64,000 bases of DNA from Heterostelium multicystogenum (GCA_003667245.1 RCNN01000190.1:1-64000); one strand, 5' to 3'. Positions 38,150-48,109 are shown, counted from the first letter of the stretch. A program made the numbers and translations. Notes: a model not told the origin generated them from the sequence alone.

Positions 38150-39240
38150 GGCGGCGACGAGCATGTGCTTGCTGGTATGGCGAAATCTGTTATCGACGCT
38201 ACCAAGGCAAGGGGAGGGTGCTGTGGGTTTGGCTCGGAGCATCGACACTTGTCGTTACGGCCCGTTGACGTGGTGGTTTTCAGGGTGCGGCACCGGATTG
38301 GAATCGCAGAGCAGTTCCCCGGCTCGCTACGGGGTAGCAGCCTCTACGCATATGTCACCAAAAAGGGGATTGCTCTATGACTCCCTGACTATTCCGCAGA
38401 TCCCCTATAAGGCTTACAAGGACCAGGGAGAGGGGAAGGCTTTTATAGCAAACCTCGGCGTTCTGATGAGTGTTCCAAGGCTCCTACGTCGAGCGCATCG
38501 ACAAGAACTTCCAAGGTTTTTCAGCTGCAGTTTTTTTCGTGGCTACACCGTCCGTAATGGAGACGCGTTATACGAGCGCCTGCAAGAAATTGTCGTTGCC
38601 CTCCATCAGTGACATTCAGCCAGGGCGTATGCACAGCTCGAAGGTTTTTCGTGCGGGAGGCATCTCGGGGAGTGAGTGGCGACCGATCAAATGGGCCGAA
38701 TTTTAGGGGCAGATCTGGGATACCAGCCGACCATTGACGAAGTACGCCAGGTCAATCAATCCCGGTGTGCGGACACGAGATGCTCTGGCCAACACCACGA
38801 GGTTCGCCACATGGCGAAGACCAAGCTCGGTCCTCTCTATGTGAAGGGCATGAACCTTCTGGCTACGCGTGAGCAGTACCAGGCTTATTGCCTGGCATTG
38901 CCGACAACATGGCCTATGACGTCGCTCACACCGACATCCACGGCGTTGAGGGTTTGAACGTCCTCAAGAATATGTGGTTTATCCCCTTCTCCCTTTTTTA
39001 GCGGGTTGTTCTTCGGCGGCATCAGTCTTGTGGTCTTGATCATCTCGGGTATTGAGGCGCTTTCGAAGCCTCCCCGGGCGAATTCCCTTCGTTCGACCGG
39101 TTCGCCGTGATTTCGACGTTATGCTGCCTCTCGTGTTGGCAACGCAATTGTCGATAGCCCCGGTTATAGAGATGCGTTCAGGAGCTTGGGCAAACAGCCA
39201 GTTGTGCTTGCCACCGTTTTCCATTGGGCCATGTCCTCAG
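38150..39240 (+). pseudogene. Unidentified membrane protein gene, heavily frameshifted
   Basis: Open segments in alternating plus-strand frames suggest one gene. They include KSVIDATKARG, then SVMETRYTSACKKLSLPSI, KTKLGPLYVKGMNLLATREQ, GIADNMAYDVAHTDIHGVEG and NVLKNMWFIPF. A hydrophobic stretch SGLFFGGISLVVLIISGIEAL near 39000 is probably a C-terminal membrane anchor. I cannot name a family. Frame changes occur every 100-150 bp, which is why no long ORF survives. Confidence 0.35.
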
Positions 39241-39310
39241 AAGCAATGCTTTACAAACATCACAAAGGCCTCTGCTGAAAGCAGAGTGACCTACATAAAG
39301 GGAGATTCAC

Positions 39311-40172
39311 GTGCGTAAAAAGTTTCTCGTTTCAGTACTAGCATGGCCATCGCAGCATCAACCTCTGGCTGCGCTGAGTTGGGGATCAACAAGCAACAGG
39401 CCGGCTACCGCAGTGGGTGTCGTCGCTGGCGCCAGTCATTGGGCAGTTCATCGGCAAAGGCCAGCGGACGGATCGTAGCCACCTTGGTCGGCGGTGCTCT
39501 CGGCGGTTACATCGGGAGTAAAATCGGTGCAAAACTCGATGAGCAAGACCAGCAGGCCCTGGCGCAACGCACGCAAGACGCTCTGAATGCCTCGCCTAGC
39601 GGGTCGAGTCTGCCTGTGTCCTGGACATCGGCGCATTCCGGCGCGTCGGCGGAGATCGTTCAGGGCCAAGAGTTCACCCAAACCAAAACGGTTGAAGTGA
39701 AACGTGCACCTAAGATCGTTGCCGTCCCTTCGATGAAACTCATCAACGAGCAGTACGTCACCAAAAGCAGTTCGAACGTCCGCGCCGCGCCTGAAAAAGG
39801 CGCAGACAAAGTGGGTGGTTTTGAAACCTGGCACCGAGTTCACTGCCGTTGGTTCGACAGGCGACTGGATTCTGTCGGCCGCAAGGGTGTCACTGTCGGC
39901 TACGTCCACAAAAGTTTGGTTGAAGCCAAAATCTGTAGCCGTTGCGAAGAGTGTGAAGCCCGCGGCCAATTTGGACGAGATGAACGTCGCTGCCGACAAG
40001 GAAACAAAGGCCTTCGATCTGGATTCGATCCCGACGTTGCCAACTCAGCAGGTCGCTGCTGAAACGTCTTGCCGGCCGGTGACCGTGAGTCTCAAAGCGG
40101 CCGACGGAAACACTGAGCAGGAAGAAGAGCACCTTCTGCAAACAAGCCAACGGCACCTGGGAACTCATCTAA
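39311..40172 (+). pseudogene. Glycine-zipper lipoprotein with SH3-like domain, frameshifted
   Basis: GTG 39311 (VRKKFLVSVLA) joins, after one shift, a lipoprotein signal ending MAIAASTSGC. A glycine-zipper segment follows (GRIVATLVGGALGGYIGSKIGAKLDEQDQQAL, shown here as the region about 39470-39560), the arrangement of SlyB/2TM-type envelope proteins. The downstream part (LINEQYVTKSSSNVRAAPEKGADKV, then LKPGTEFTAVGSTGDWILV) is a bacterial SH3-like domain that usually binds cell wall. After two more shifts the gene ends TFCKQANGTWELI at 40172. It is probably an outer-membrane lipoprotein that links membrane and peptidoglycan. Next gene 10 bp on. Confidence 0.65.
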
Positions 40173-40181
40173 GGGATCTTC

Positions 40182-42064
40182 ATGAAAAACCGCGCACTCG
40201 CTCTCTTTGTAGTGGGTGCTTGTGGCATCCGCGCCGCAAGCCTGGGCTCACCAGCTCGCCTACTCGAAAACAGAAACAGATCCAGAGTGACGTTGATGGT
40301 GAGGCGACCACCTGGTGCAAACCAGAAGTAACCATCACCATGCAGCGCCCAACGTGGGATGACCAGAAGCCGCTGAACACGCTTCTATCGAAGCTCCCGT
40401 ATATTCTCGGCCAGGAATGCCCGACGGCCAAGGTCACCTGGAAAGCAGTCGACGCAAAGGGGGCGGTTTACGCCACCGGCGCGGGCAATGCGATCAATCT
40501 GGGCCTGCCACGCTGACTTCGCCGCCTGCCGCTCCGGCCGCTGCGTCTGTACTACCAGCCCGCCGCTGCTCCTACTGAGCCTGCCGTCGCAGCGCCTGTG
40601 GCTGCTGCACCGGCCCCAGCGCCTGTAACGGCAACTGTGATACCACAACCAGCACCAGAGGCTTCACCCGCGCCAGTGCAACCGGTGCCGGTGGCTCAAG
40701 TACCTATGACGGTTGCGCCCGTTGCCCCTGTTGCTCCTGTAGCTGCCGTGGCCACAGTACCTGTGGAGGCAGCTCCAGCCGCTGTTGCCGCCGTTCCTAC
40801 CGGTGACTTCGGCCGCTCATTGGTGCTGGCCAACCAGAACCTGATGGGGATTACCGACGGAAGCGGATGCAAATGGGTATCAGTAAGTCGGTAACTGATG
40901 AGTCCGATCCAAGTCTGTCCTTTGCGTCGACACCCGCCATGCCTTGCTCTGCATTCAGGCTATGCCGAGGGGGCCTTTGACAAATTTGCGTTGGGCGTAC
41001 CGAACACCTATCGCGGTGATACCTGGTCAAAAACAATCGTGCACCCGAGCGGTCTGATGTTCAACCAGGCACTGGTCCCAGCGGTGAAAGGCAAGGCGCT
41101 TTCTTTCCTGAATAGCCGGGCAGACCAAGCACTCTTTCAAGTGGGTGAACTGCCTGCGCGTAACATGAAGGTGTATTTGGCCTTTGAGCGCCCCAACTAC
41201 CGTGTCCTGTCGCCGTTCTCCAGTGATCCGTATTATGTAGCGATCACTACAGACGAGGGCATTTGCTCTTGATGCGGTTTGAGTTGAAGCGCGCTGTCGT
41301 TGAGGTCTACCAATTGGTGAAGGCAACGTCGCCAACGACCGTAGGCCTGTCGAACCTCTTCTTCGCCAAGAACTTCGAAGCACTTTACCCAGAGGATACG
41401 CGTCGGAAACCAAAGACAATATTCTCAAAAACGCGTAATGGGCGAGAACCGTGGTGAGTTTTACTTCGATGCTCGCCAAGGCAATAACTTCGCCCTGCGT
41501 CGCGAGGAGATCCGCCTGAGAGAAGTACGTCGCCTGCAGCAGCAAATGGCTGAGCTGCACACACGCGTCTTGGAAGCGTTACGAACAACTCAAATCCGGG
41601 ATGAAGGAGTTCGAAGGTCGGGAGGCTGAAGCGCTGGCGCAGATGGCCGGTATCAAAGTCACCTTCCCATCGCCGATCGCAATGCAGGACCCGAGCTCTT
41701 CAAAGTCCGCTGTGCCGATGATGATTCACGTCACCGGAAAGAGCGGCGACTTCTACGAGGTCGACTCCCACGGAAGGGGCGTATACAGGCTGATGCTGAA
41801 CTGGAGAGCCAGTGGTACGTGCTGCCGGCGGCAAACATGACACCCTTCCTGCCGCTCGAAGACGGTCGCGCCGTTCCTACGTATCGCGTGTATACCGCTG
41901 GCCCGGCTGAGGCCTGCAAGCAAGACCACTGTGCTGACAGAGTGTCATTTGGTGCCGTACTGGCCAAGGAATTTCCTAGCGCCGGGATCGACTTCAACTG
42001 GACGCCTGCAGTCTCTCAGCAGCACGTGATTGATTGGCAGCAAGCATCTGTTCAAATTCAGTAA
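40182..42064 (+). pseudogene. Long exported protein with Ala/Pro/Val-rich linker, frameshifted
   Basis: ATG 40182 starts a Sec signal (MKNRALALFVVG...ASAPQAWAHQLAYS) after one shift. A first domain (TTWCKPEVTITMQRPTWDDQ, ILGQECPTAKVTWKAVDAKG) is followed by about 75 residues of AP/PV repeats (40560-40800). A second domain (TGDFGRSLVLANQNLMGITD, GLMFNQALVPAVKGKALSFL, RNMKVYLAFERPNYRVLS), a coiled helix (RREEIRLREVRRLQQQMAEL) and a C-terminal domain (LPAANMTPFLPLEDGRAVPT, SAGIDFNWTPAVSQQHVIDW) follow. Total about 620 residues. Five or more frame changes. Periplasmic or surface location is inferred; no family recognised. Confidence 0.5.
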
Positions 42065-42075
42065 GGCAACCGACT

Positions 42076-43310
42076 ATGAAAACGATGAACCAGAAGCACA
42101 TCCTCATCGCCGCTGCGGTCGCCGGTATTGCGATTCTTGCAGCCGGTGTGGGGTTATCGAGCTCCGGCAAGAAGCAAGCGCTGCGTCAGTACGATGAGAT
42201 GAAGGAACAGTACTTCCTCGAGAACGTCCTAAGCGAGGGAGAATATTTCCTATTCCTTCTGGTCGGGAAATGTCACCGTTGAAACACCGGAAATCCGCCT
42301 GGTTGCAGCAGAGACCAACGGCGCAGATAAATTCCTGAAAGGGATTATGGGGCTGCTCGGTGGAATGGACTCCGGGGCAAAAGAGTCTGCTCTGGTCGAA
42401 TGGTCACGGTATCTGCTTTCGTCCAGTACTGGTGGCGGTCGTGCCGGTGGCGTTTACTTGAAGGCCGACACCCTCAAGGTTAGCCGCGAAGGTGATAACA
42501 AGAAGGGCGAGATTCATGTCCAATTGTTGGGCATGGACATGAGTACTCCTTACCTGTCGCACAAAGGCATAGATGTGGTCCTGCCCTCGGAAGTAGCGGA
42601 TGAGATCCAGCCGCGCGCGGAGATGGATCAGTACGGAGGCGTGGTCAAGTCGCCCTACTCGTGGGTAGCAATATCGTCCAACGTCTGCCGTTCACTGGTG
42701 CATTTATCACCGGCGCTACAGGGGAGTTCGGCACCAAAGTTGACTTGGACTTCAAGCTCACGCGCTCCAGCGACGGCGAAGGTTCGGTCGAGTTTGTAGT
42801 GGTGCATCGTAATGACGGCAGTGAAGTTGGCCGGATTGTGCGCGAGGCTAAATTTGCGTCCATCCCAGAGCTTGACGATGTCCAGGCGCAACTCAAGAGC
42901 GCGCTAAGTGGCTTCATCATGGGGGGCTTACAGTACGTCCATGGGCCAGGCAGTAATTGCGGAAGCCGCAGGTGACTTTGCTCGTAAGACCAAGGTGGCC
43001 AGCTACTCGCTGACCTACAAGGGCTTCGACCAGTTAAAGGAGTCGTTCGACGAATTCAAGGCCGCTAGCAAGCGTGAGGAGTTCACCGGCTTTTGCAATG
43101 AAACAGGCCTATCAGGTTATCAGAGTGACTTTGGAGTCAAGGGCAAAGGATCACAGCGATTCGGAGTGCGCGATCGCTCAAAAGCTGGCCACCGATGCCA
43201 GGTTTGAAGAGTCCTACATTTTCAAGGAAGACAAGTCGTTATTTTCCGGCCTGTTCGTGAGCAAAAGCTTCACGCTTGAGACGAAACTGATCACCACCTT
43301 TCCTAGAACC
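42076..43310 (+). pseudogene. Membrane-anchored periplasmic protein, frameshifted
   Basis: Starts 12 bp after the previous stop (MKTMNQKHILIAAAVAGIAI), with one N-terminal hydrophobic anchor and a charged stalk (ALRQYDEMKEQYFLENVL). After a shift near 42240 the next frame reads VTVETPEIRLVAAETNGADK to MDQYGGVVKSPYS. Then GAFITGATGEFGTKVDLDFK and REAKFASIPELDDVQAQLKS, and a last frame with TKVASYSLTYKGFDQLKESF. About 410 residues before the end near 43310. The architecture (single anchor, beta-rich periplasmic part) is clear; identity is not. Confidence 0.45.
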
Positions 43311-43374
43311 TGGAGTGCGGTCCGCCGTACTCCACGGTCACCAAAAAAAATCTCAAGACAAAGGCAGGCCTTTC

Positions 43375-43911
43375 ATGACGAACGTTTCCAAATGGGCAAT
43401 CACGGCGTTCTGCTCGGTGCTGCTGGCCGGTTGCGGTTCAAGCCAGGATAAAGCTGAAGAACTGGTCAAGTTGATGGGCATGGACGTCCAATACAAGATG
43501 GTAGTGCAAGTCGCCACGTCGGGTTATGCATCCAAATATCGCGAAGTCGCGCCAGAAAAAATCAAGGCTGTGATCGAGGACAACATTTCCCAGGACCTAC
43601 TGAAAGATACCTTGGTCCAGGTATACGCAGATCACTTTGATGCCGACGAGCTCGAACTGATGATCGAGGCCAACAAGCATCCTGATCAGGCGATGAAAAT
43701 TATTATGGGCTCTAAGGACGGCATGAAGTTGGCAAAAAAATCCATGGAGGTCCAGGTGGATCTGCAGCGTGATATGGCCAAGGCGTTCGAGGATCGCGAT
43801 GAGGACATTGTCGACGAAACTGGACGACCTCCGAAAGGAAGTCCGCGGCTGATCCGTCATTTGCTCCGAACCACGGTAATCGACATAGCTACTACGAACA
43901 GTTCCAGGTAG
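43375..43911 (+). CDS. DUF2059-like lipoprotein
   Basis: ATG 43375 (MTNVSKWAITAFCSVLLAGC) is a clear lipoprotein signal with the lipid Cys at residue 20. The mature part is helical: KAEELVKLMGMDVQYKMVVQ and YADHFDADELELMIEANKHP match the DUF2059 pattern of paired helices around an acidic loop. The frame as given continues to 43911. Removing one A near 43817 would end it at 43852 as VDELDDLRKEVRG, which fits the family length better, so the last 30 residues are doubtful. Role unknown; probably periplasmic face of a membrane. Confidence 0.7.
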   Translation: MTNVSKWAITAFCSVLLAGCGSSQDKAEELVKLMGMDVQYKMVVQVATSGYASKYREVAPEKIKAVIEDNISQDLLKDTLVQVYADHFDADELELMIEANKHPDQAMKIIMGSKDGMKLAKKSMEVQVDLQRDMAKAFEDRDEDIVDETGRPPKGSPRLIRHLLRTTVIDIATTNSSR

Positions 43912-43936
43912 CGCTCGGCAATTCATGGAGGGTGGG

Positions 43937-44173
43937 ATGAGGCTTGTTTTGGTAATGCTGCTGATGCTCAGCGGCTTCGCTCACGCCGGTTGCGGCAGCA
44001 TCAACAACGACGATCAACGCGCCTACTGATACGTCAAAGAGGGGAATGGGAGCTGCGCGAGCATTAAAGACGACGATCTGCGCGCTACCTGCTATGTGGA
44101 GGCCGGCAATGGCAGTTGCGGGAGCATCAAAAACGATGACTTGCGACGTCAGTGTAAAATGGTAAAGCGCTGA
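43937..44173 (+). pseudogene. Small exported Cys-repeat protein with an internal TGA
   Basis: A signal peptide (MRLVLVMLLMLSGFAHAG) is followed by three tandem units of about 23 residues: GCGSINNDDQRAY-stop-YVKEGNG, SCASIKDDDLRATCYVEAGNG and SCGSIKNDDLRRQCK. Each unit has a CGSI/CASI box, a DDLR helix and a second Cys. In unit 1 the second Cys position is TGA (44027-44029), one base from TGC. If read as Cys, the mature 60-residue product would have three Cys pairs and be a disulfide-rich miniprotein. No family known to me. Confidence 0.55.
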
Positions 44174-44215
44174 CTGGCTTGCTTTAGCCAGGCCGGATGA
44201 AGGAATCTCACCTAC

Positions 44216-44251
44216 AAAAAATGCCAGTCAGGTAACTGACTGGCATTTTTA
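44216..44251. terminator. Rho-independent terminator
   Basis: atgccagtca and tgactggcat form a perfect 10-bp stem around ggtaac, with A run before and T run after; works for both strands. Confidence 0.9.
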
Positions 44252-44302
44252 ATTCTGCGGCTAACGAATCTTCCAAGCTGAAAATGCGGGTGCTTCAACC
44301 GC

Positions 44303-44845
44303 TCAACCCAGCACTTCGCCCCTGGTCTTGCGCTTGAATCGCCGGCGCAAGAAAAACACCACAAACAAAATCAGCAGCGTGCCTACGGTGAGGAAAATCG
44401 TGTTGAACCAAGGAAACGGCTCTTCGCGACTGTTCGTGGCTTCGATGTCTGTGATGTTTGGGAACACGGACAAGATTTGAATGCGCCAGCCGTAATAACG
44501 AATGAGAGCCAGCTGCTGGGCATCTCGTGAGTAACCCTGGGCCTTTGCCTGTACGTCGGCCGAGTCAAACTTGAAGTACCACGGAAAACTCCACCCGGTA
44601 TCTTCATTGCGATAGACCATTACCTTTTTCGATGTTGGGTGTTCAGTGTTAATGAAATACACATCCCGGGTAGGGCCGTCTGCTGGGTTTTCAGCATTGA
44701 TGACGCCGTCATCGTCCACACGTTTTACCTCAACGCCGGTGATGGCCACCACGTCGTACTGCGGCAAAACGTAAAACAGACCCAGTCCCGCACCAGTGAT
44801 TACGAGCAAGATTGCGCCGATAACCACCCCTTTAATCCACTTCAT
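44303..44845 (-). CDS. DUF1523 family membrane protein
   Basis: 180 residues, intact. It has an N-terminal membrane span (GVVIGAILLVITGAGLGLFY), a periplasmic domain with the family boxes LPQYDVVAITGVEVKRVD, RDVYFINTE, VYRNEDTGWSFPWYFKFDSAD and YYGWRI, and a C-terminal span (FNTIFLTVGTLLILFVVFFL) followed by Arg/Lys-rich residues. DUF1523 proteins have no assigned function. Start supported by an aagtgg-type ribosome site and the hydrophobic N-terminus. No gene in 44846-45043. Confidence 0.85.
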   Translation of the reverse strand: MKWIKGVVIGAILLVITGAGLGLFYVLPQYDVVAITGVEVKRVDDDGVINAENPADGPTRDVYFINTEHPTSKKVMVYRNEDTGWSFPWYFKFDSADVQAKAQGYSRDAQQLALIRYYGWRIQILSVFPNITDIEATNSREEPFPWFNTIFLTVGTLLILFVVFFLRRRFKRKTRGEVLG

Positions 44846-45043
44846 TTATGTGCTCCATTCTGATCGTCGAATTCTGCCCCAATTCGATCTTGGGTTTTCA
44901 CCTTTGACCGCTGGGGTGCTACTAAACTTGGTTAGCAAATGTGTAGGTGCTGCAGTGATAGTAACGACGGCTCAAAAAAAGCCAGGAAATCTCCCGGGCT
45001 ACTTGTGTGCTGAAGCATGCGATCGCGTTCCGATCGCCCTGGC

Positions 45044-45975
45044 TTATGCAGGTGCTGTATCAAATTCCAGGCATTCGGAAAATGAGGTGAACTCAGGTCG
45101 CCGGCAGACCCAGGCGGTAAAAGCGGTGTACGCCACCGACAAGCCTGTGATCAGAGCCATTGTTTGCTTCTTCTCTCGACTGTTTCTCGCAGCAGCACGC
45201 GCTTGAGATTCACCTTTGCGTCGAGCACTGTTCGAAAAGAGAGACGCGATCAGCATTCCAATCACCGCATAGAACACTGTGATGAGAGTGAGCTTGGCAA
45301 CAATAACTAGGGTGATACTCAGAGCTCCCTGGTTTGTCCGGAAGGTCGCGTATACGGCGTATGCAATGGCCAAGATAATCCCGGTACCCAACGCTATCCC
45401 TGAGACCAAGCCAGGCATTTCAAGCCAGCGAAGGATCAGAGCCGAAACGGCACCGATCGCGGGCAGCGCATTCGTGATCGCAGCATCGGTGTAGTCGGTG
45501 TAGATCGTGGCAGCCTCTGTGTGGTGTCTCCAGATCGCCAGGCAGGTGATCATAGAACCTATCAAGAGCGTGTATTTCCATGCCGGGCCTGCCCAGAAGG
45601 CCTGCCACATGCGTAGCACTGCTGGTTTCTCAGCTACAGGCTGAGCAGGGCGCACTTGCTGTGCCGAAACCACATAGGCTGGGCTCTGAGAGGAGGGCGC
45701 CGGTTGCACACTTTGAGACGGTGTCTGAGCCACCTGATGCTGCTGAGCAGATAGCTGTCTTTGTTGATGGAATTGTTCCTGAGCGATCCGGTACTGCTCA
45801 TCACTTTGGGCGCTGGCAAGCTCCTCTGCCTGGCGCTGAGCTTCATACTCATCTTTGCGCAGCTTCTCTTCTGCAGCGTATGCCTTACTTTTTTCAACGC
45901 GTGAGTAATTATCCAGAAAGGTGACACGAGCTCCCATGGTTTGATCGAGACACTTCTGGGTGGTGCACTGATCTC
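45044..45975 (-). pseudogene. Paralogue of the LprI-like membrane protein, 5'-truncated
   Basis: The frame runs to 46108, but sequence upstream of about 45975 belongs to another gene. What remains of the N-terminal domain is RKSVRDQCTTQKCLDQTMGA, equal to the second half of an LprI/DUF1311 domain. A Gln-rich coiled linker and four membrane spans with TIYTDYTDAAITNALPAIGA follow, clearly related to 16362-17318 (TIYQDYTDALWTTLTPILG; both end W-x-C-R-x5-F-S). The signal peptide and first half of the head are missing, so it is probably non-functional. Confidence 0.75.
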
Positions 45976-46470
45976 GCACGGACTTCCGGTCATCCATATC
46001 GACACGATCCATTGGCAACCGGGGTGGGTCGAGCGAAACGCAGATGAGAAAACTCGCCTTTGCCACGAGGTCGAGGCTCGCGATCAGTGGATTTTTGAAG
46101 GCGGTCATTCGGCCACCTGGGACAACCGTATTGCCAGAGCCGATCTCTTAGTATGGATTGATCGATCGTCGGTACTTCGGTTTTGGCGTGTGCTTCTTAG
46201 AACTTTGACCCAACGTGGTAGCCCTCGCCCCCGACCTTCCAGAGGGTTGCCCAGAGCAGCTAGGGAACCTTCTAGAGTTATTCAACTTCATGTGGACTAC
46301 CCGTAAATCGGCGCGTGCCAAGATGAAAGCAGCTTGCGGCAACGGTGCCATCAACATGTCGCGTCGTCTGTCTGCGATCCAACCGCCAAACCAGGCAATT
46401 TCTGTCGAGTATTGGGGAAGTGCATTGTGTAAAGTCGTCGCGAAAAAGTCCAAGTTCAGGCAAAACCGCT
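45976..46470 (+). pseudogene. P-loop kinase-like (FlaR/topology-modulation type) fragment
   Basis: Reads HGLPVIHIDTIHWQPGWVER, WIFEGGHSATWDNRIARADL, FWRVLLRTLTQRG and, after one shift, DLPEGCPEQLGNLLELFNFM. This is the adenylate-kinase-like family in which a GKST P-loop should lie about 25 residues upstream. The P-loop is missing because the sequence meets the opposite-strand gene at about 45975. Non-functional as given. Confidence 0.75.
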
Positions 46471-46484
46471 GCGTGATTGAAGGG

Positions 46485-47262
46485 AGCTGAGCGCCAAAGT
46501 CACGTTGTATTACTCAAGCCGGCACCCACTGATGCGGCAGCAGTTGGTCGATCTCACTCGCTCGCTGCGTCGGCAGCCGCGTCAGCACATCTTTCAGATA
46601 GGCATATGGATCATGCCCATTCATGCGCGCCGACTGGATCAAACTCATGATTGCTGCTGCCCGTTTGCCGCTGCGTAACGAGCCAGCAAACAACCAGTTC
46701 GAGCGTCCAAGTGCCCACGGCCTTATCTGATTTTCGACTGCATTATTATCTATGGGCACAGCCCCGTCCTCGAGATATCGAGTCAGTGCCGTCGGTCGCG
46801 GTAGGGATGGCAGTTACCTGCCATCCCTACCGCGACCGTGCCGTCCAGCGTTTTAGGCTGTAATCCAGAGCTTTGGCGATAGCCGACCCTTCGGGCACAA
46901 GATCGCGCTGGGCCAACATCCAGGTATGTAGTGCGTCGATAAGGGGCGCCGCTTTTTCCTGGCGTATTCGCCAGCGATTTTCGTCGGTCATTTCCCGCGC
47001 TTGCCGTTCAATTTCGTACAACCCGCCAATTGAGTGCAGCGCCTGCTCAGCCAGTTGGCTTTTATTCGTCGCGTGCAAATCGAAAAAACTTGCGGCTGAC
47101 GTGGGCCAGGCAGCCGATTTCGGTGATGCCTTGCTGGAAGCTGGCTTTGTAGCCGGCAAAATCATCGCAAACCAGCTTGCCATTCCACTGGCCCAGAAAG
47201 TTGCGTGCATGTTCGCCCGCGCGGCTTGGGCTGAAGTCGTACACCACTGCCTTGAGTGGGGA
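46485..47262 (-). pseudogene. IS66 TnpC relic (C-terminal half)
   Basis: The minus strand reads AVVYDFSPSRAGEHARNFLG, LVCDDFAGYKASFQQGITEI, ALDYSLKRWTA, then after a 52-bp insertion [20 protein letters not shown] to the stop at 46514. Divergent from the two complete IS66 copies (about 75 percent by eye). Cut at 47262 by an IS21-type end. Confidence 0.85.
46786..46845. repeat. 44-bp perfect palindrome with 8-bp flanking duplication
   Basis: Two 20-bp arms (46794-46813, 46818-46837) around ttac, flanked on both sides by gtgccgtc (46786-46793, 46838-46845), interrupt the tnpC relic. It looks like two transposon ends joined back to back. Confidence 0.9.
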
Positions 47263-47272
47263 TTTCATGACC

Positions 47273-47372
47273 ATCCGGACAGCCATTCCACCAACATCCG
47301 GACGCTGATTCCACGTTGATCCGGACACTCATTCCACAAGCATCCGGACACCGACTCCACGGCCATCCGGAC
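47273..47372. repeat. IS21-type end: five atccggac repeats with 23-bp period
   Basis: atccggac occurs at 47273, 47296, 47319, 47342 and 47365, each usually followed by an a-c-x-x-a-t/c-t-c-c-a-c box. Multiple evenly spaced transposase sites are typical of IS21-family ends, and an istA start follows. Confidence 0.85.
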
Positions 47373-47437
47373 ACTTTCAAGCAGGCAGCAACGCAGGATT
47401 ATTCATTGGCCTCTTTTATCGAAGCGAAGAGGTCGTC

Positions 47438-47809
47438 GTGGAGCGTTTATCCATGCGTAAAATCCGAGAGGTACTACGCCTAAAGTTCGACGCCGGCCTG
47501 TCCGTGCGCAAGATCGCCAAAAGTTTATCCATTGGCCATTCGAGTGCGGGAGATTACCTTTGCCGGTTCGCTGCCAGCGGGCTTCAGTGGCCCATCGATC
47601 TCTCAGATGCCGAGCTGAATCGACGTCTTTTTCCGCTGGCAGTACCCGCGCCAAGCGACCAACGTCCGACGCCGGACTGGGCTCATGTCCACGCCGAGTT
47701 ACGCCGTCCCGGCGTCACCTTATCGGTCATAATGATCTCTTGCTGCGCGCCAGACCTCCGCCAGTCCTCGACGAAAATGCTATTGAGGAAGCAGTCGCCC
47801 GCTGATTGA
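47438..47809 (+). pseudogene. IS21 IstA N-terminal fragment
   Basis: Starts MERLSMRKIREVLRLKFDAG with the HTH LSVRKIAKSLSIGHSSAGDY and ELNRRLFPL, HVHAELRRPGVTL as in IstA. It loses similarity at about 47730 and ends at 47809. A different subgroup from the complete IS21 at 28696. Confidence 0.8.
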
Positions 47810-47881
47810 TCATTGAGAAATATAAACTATGCGCGTTGGGCAGCAAATCAGTCCCGATAGAGGGCGTATGAATTTTGGTGT

Positions 47882-47938
47882 ATATCCGAATATATCCTGC
47901 TGACTATAAATTATAGTCAGCAGGATATATTCGGATAT
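47882..47938. repeat. 57-bp perfect palindrome (27-bp arms)
   Basis: atatccgaatatatcctgct... and its exact complement surround aat. AT-rich, so it could also form a cruciform; there is no T run of terminator type and no clear direct repeat outside it. The flanks 47810-47881 and 47939-48109 hold no gene. Confidence 0.9.
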
Positions 47939-48109
47939 TTTCCGCCGGTAGCTATGCACAGCACTGCAGCGTTACCCCTGCGTTCATCACTGAAGGATGG
48001 TGTATCCTTGCGTGCAACTGCTGAAATAGGCACTACAGCCGCCGGGGAGACATTCTATAAGAATGCACACTACGTGCTCGCAACAATACGCCTTTTTACG
48101 GGCTGATAC

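Noticed and set aside
44027..44029. TGA read as selenocysteine
   Set aside because: No SECIS-like hairpin is evident after the codon and the sister repeats have Cys; a TGC-to-TGA change or error is simpler.
47273..47372. Regularly spaced repeats as a CRISPR array
   Set aside because: 8-bp repeats in 23-bp steps are far too short, have no variable spacers of constant size, and sit at an IS21 end next to istA.
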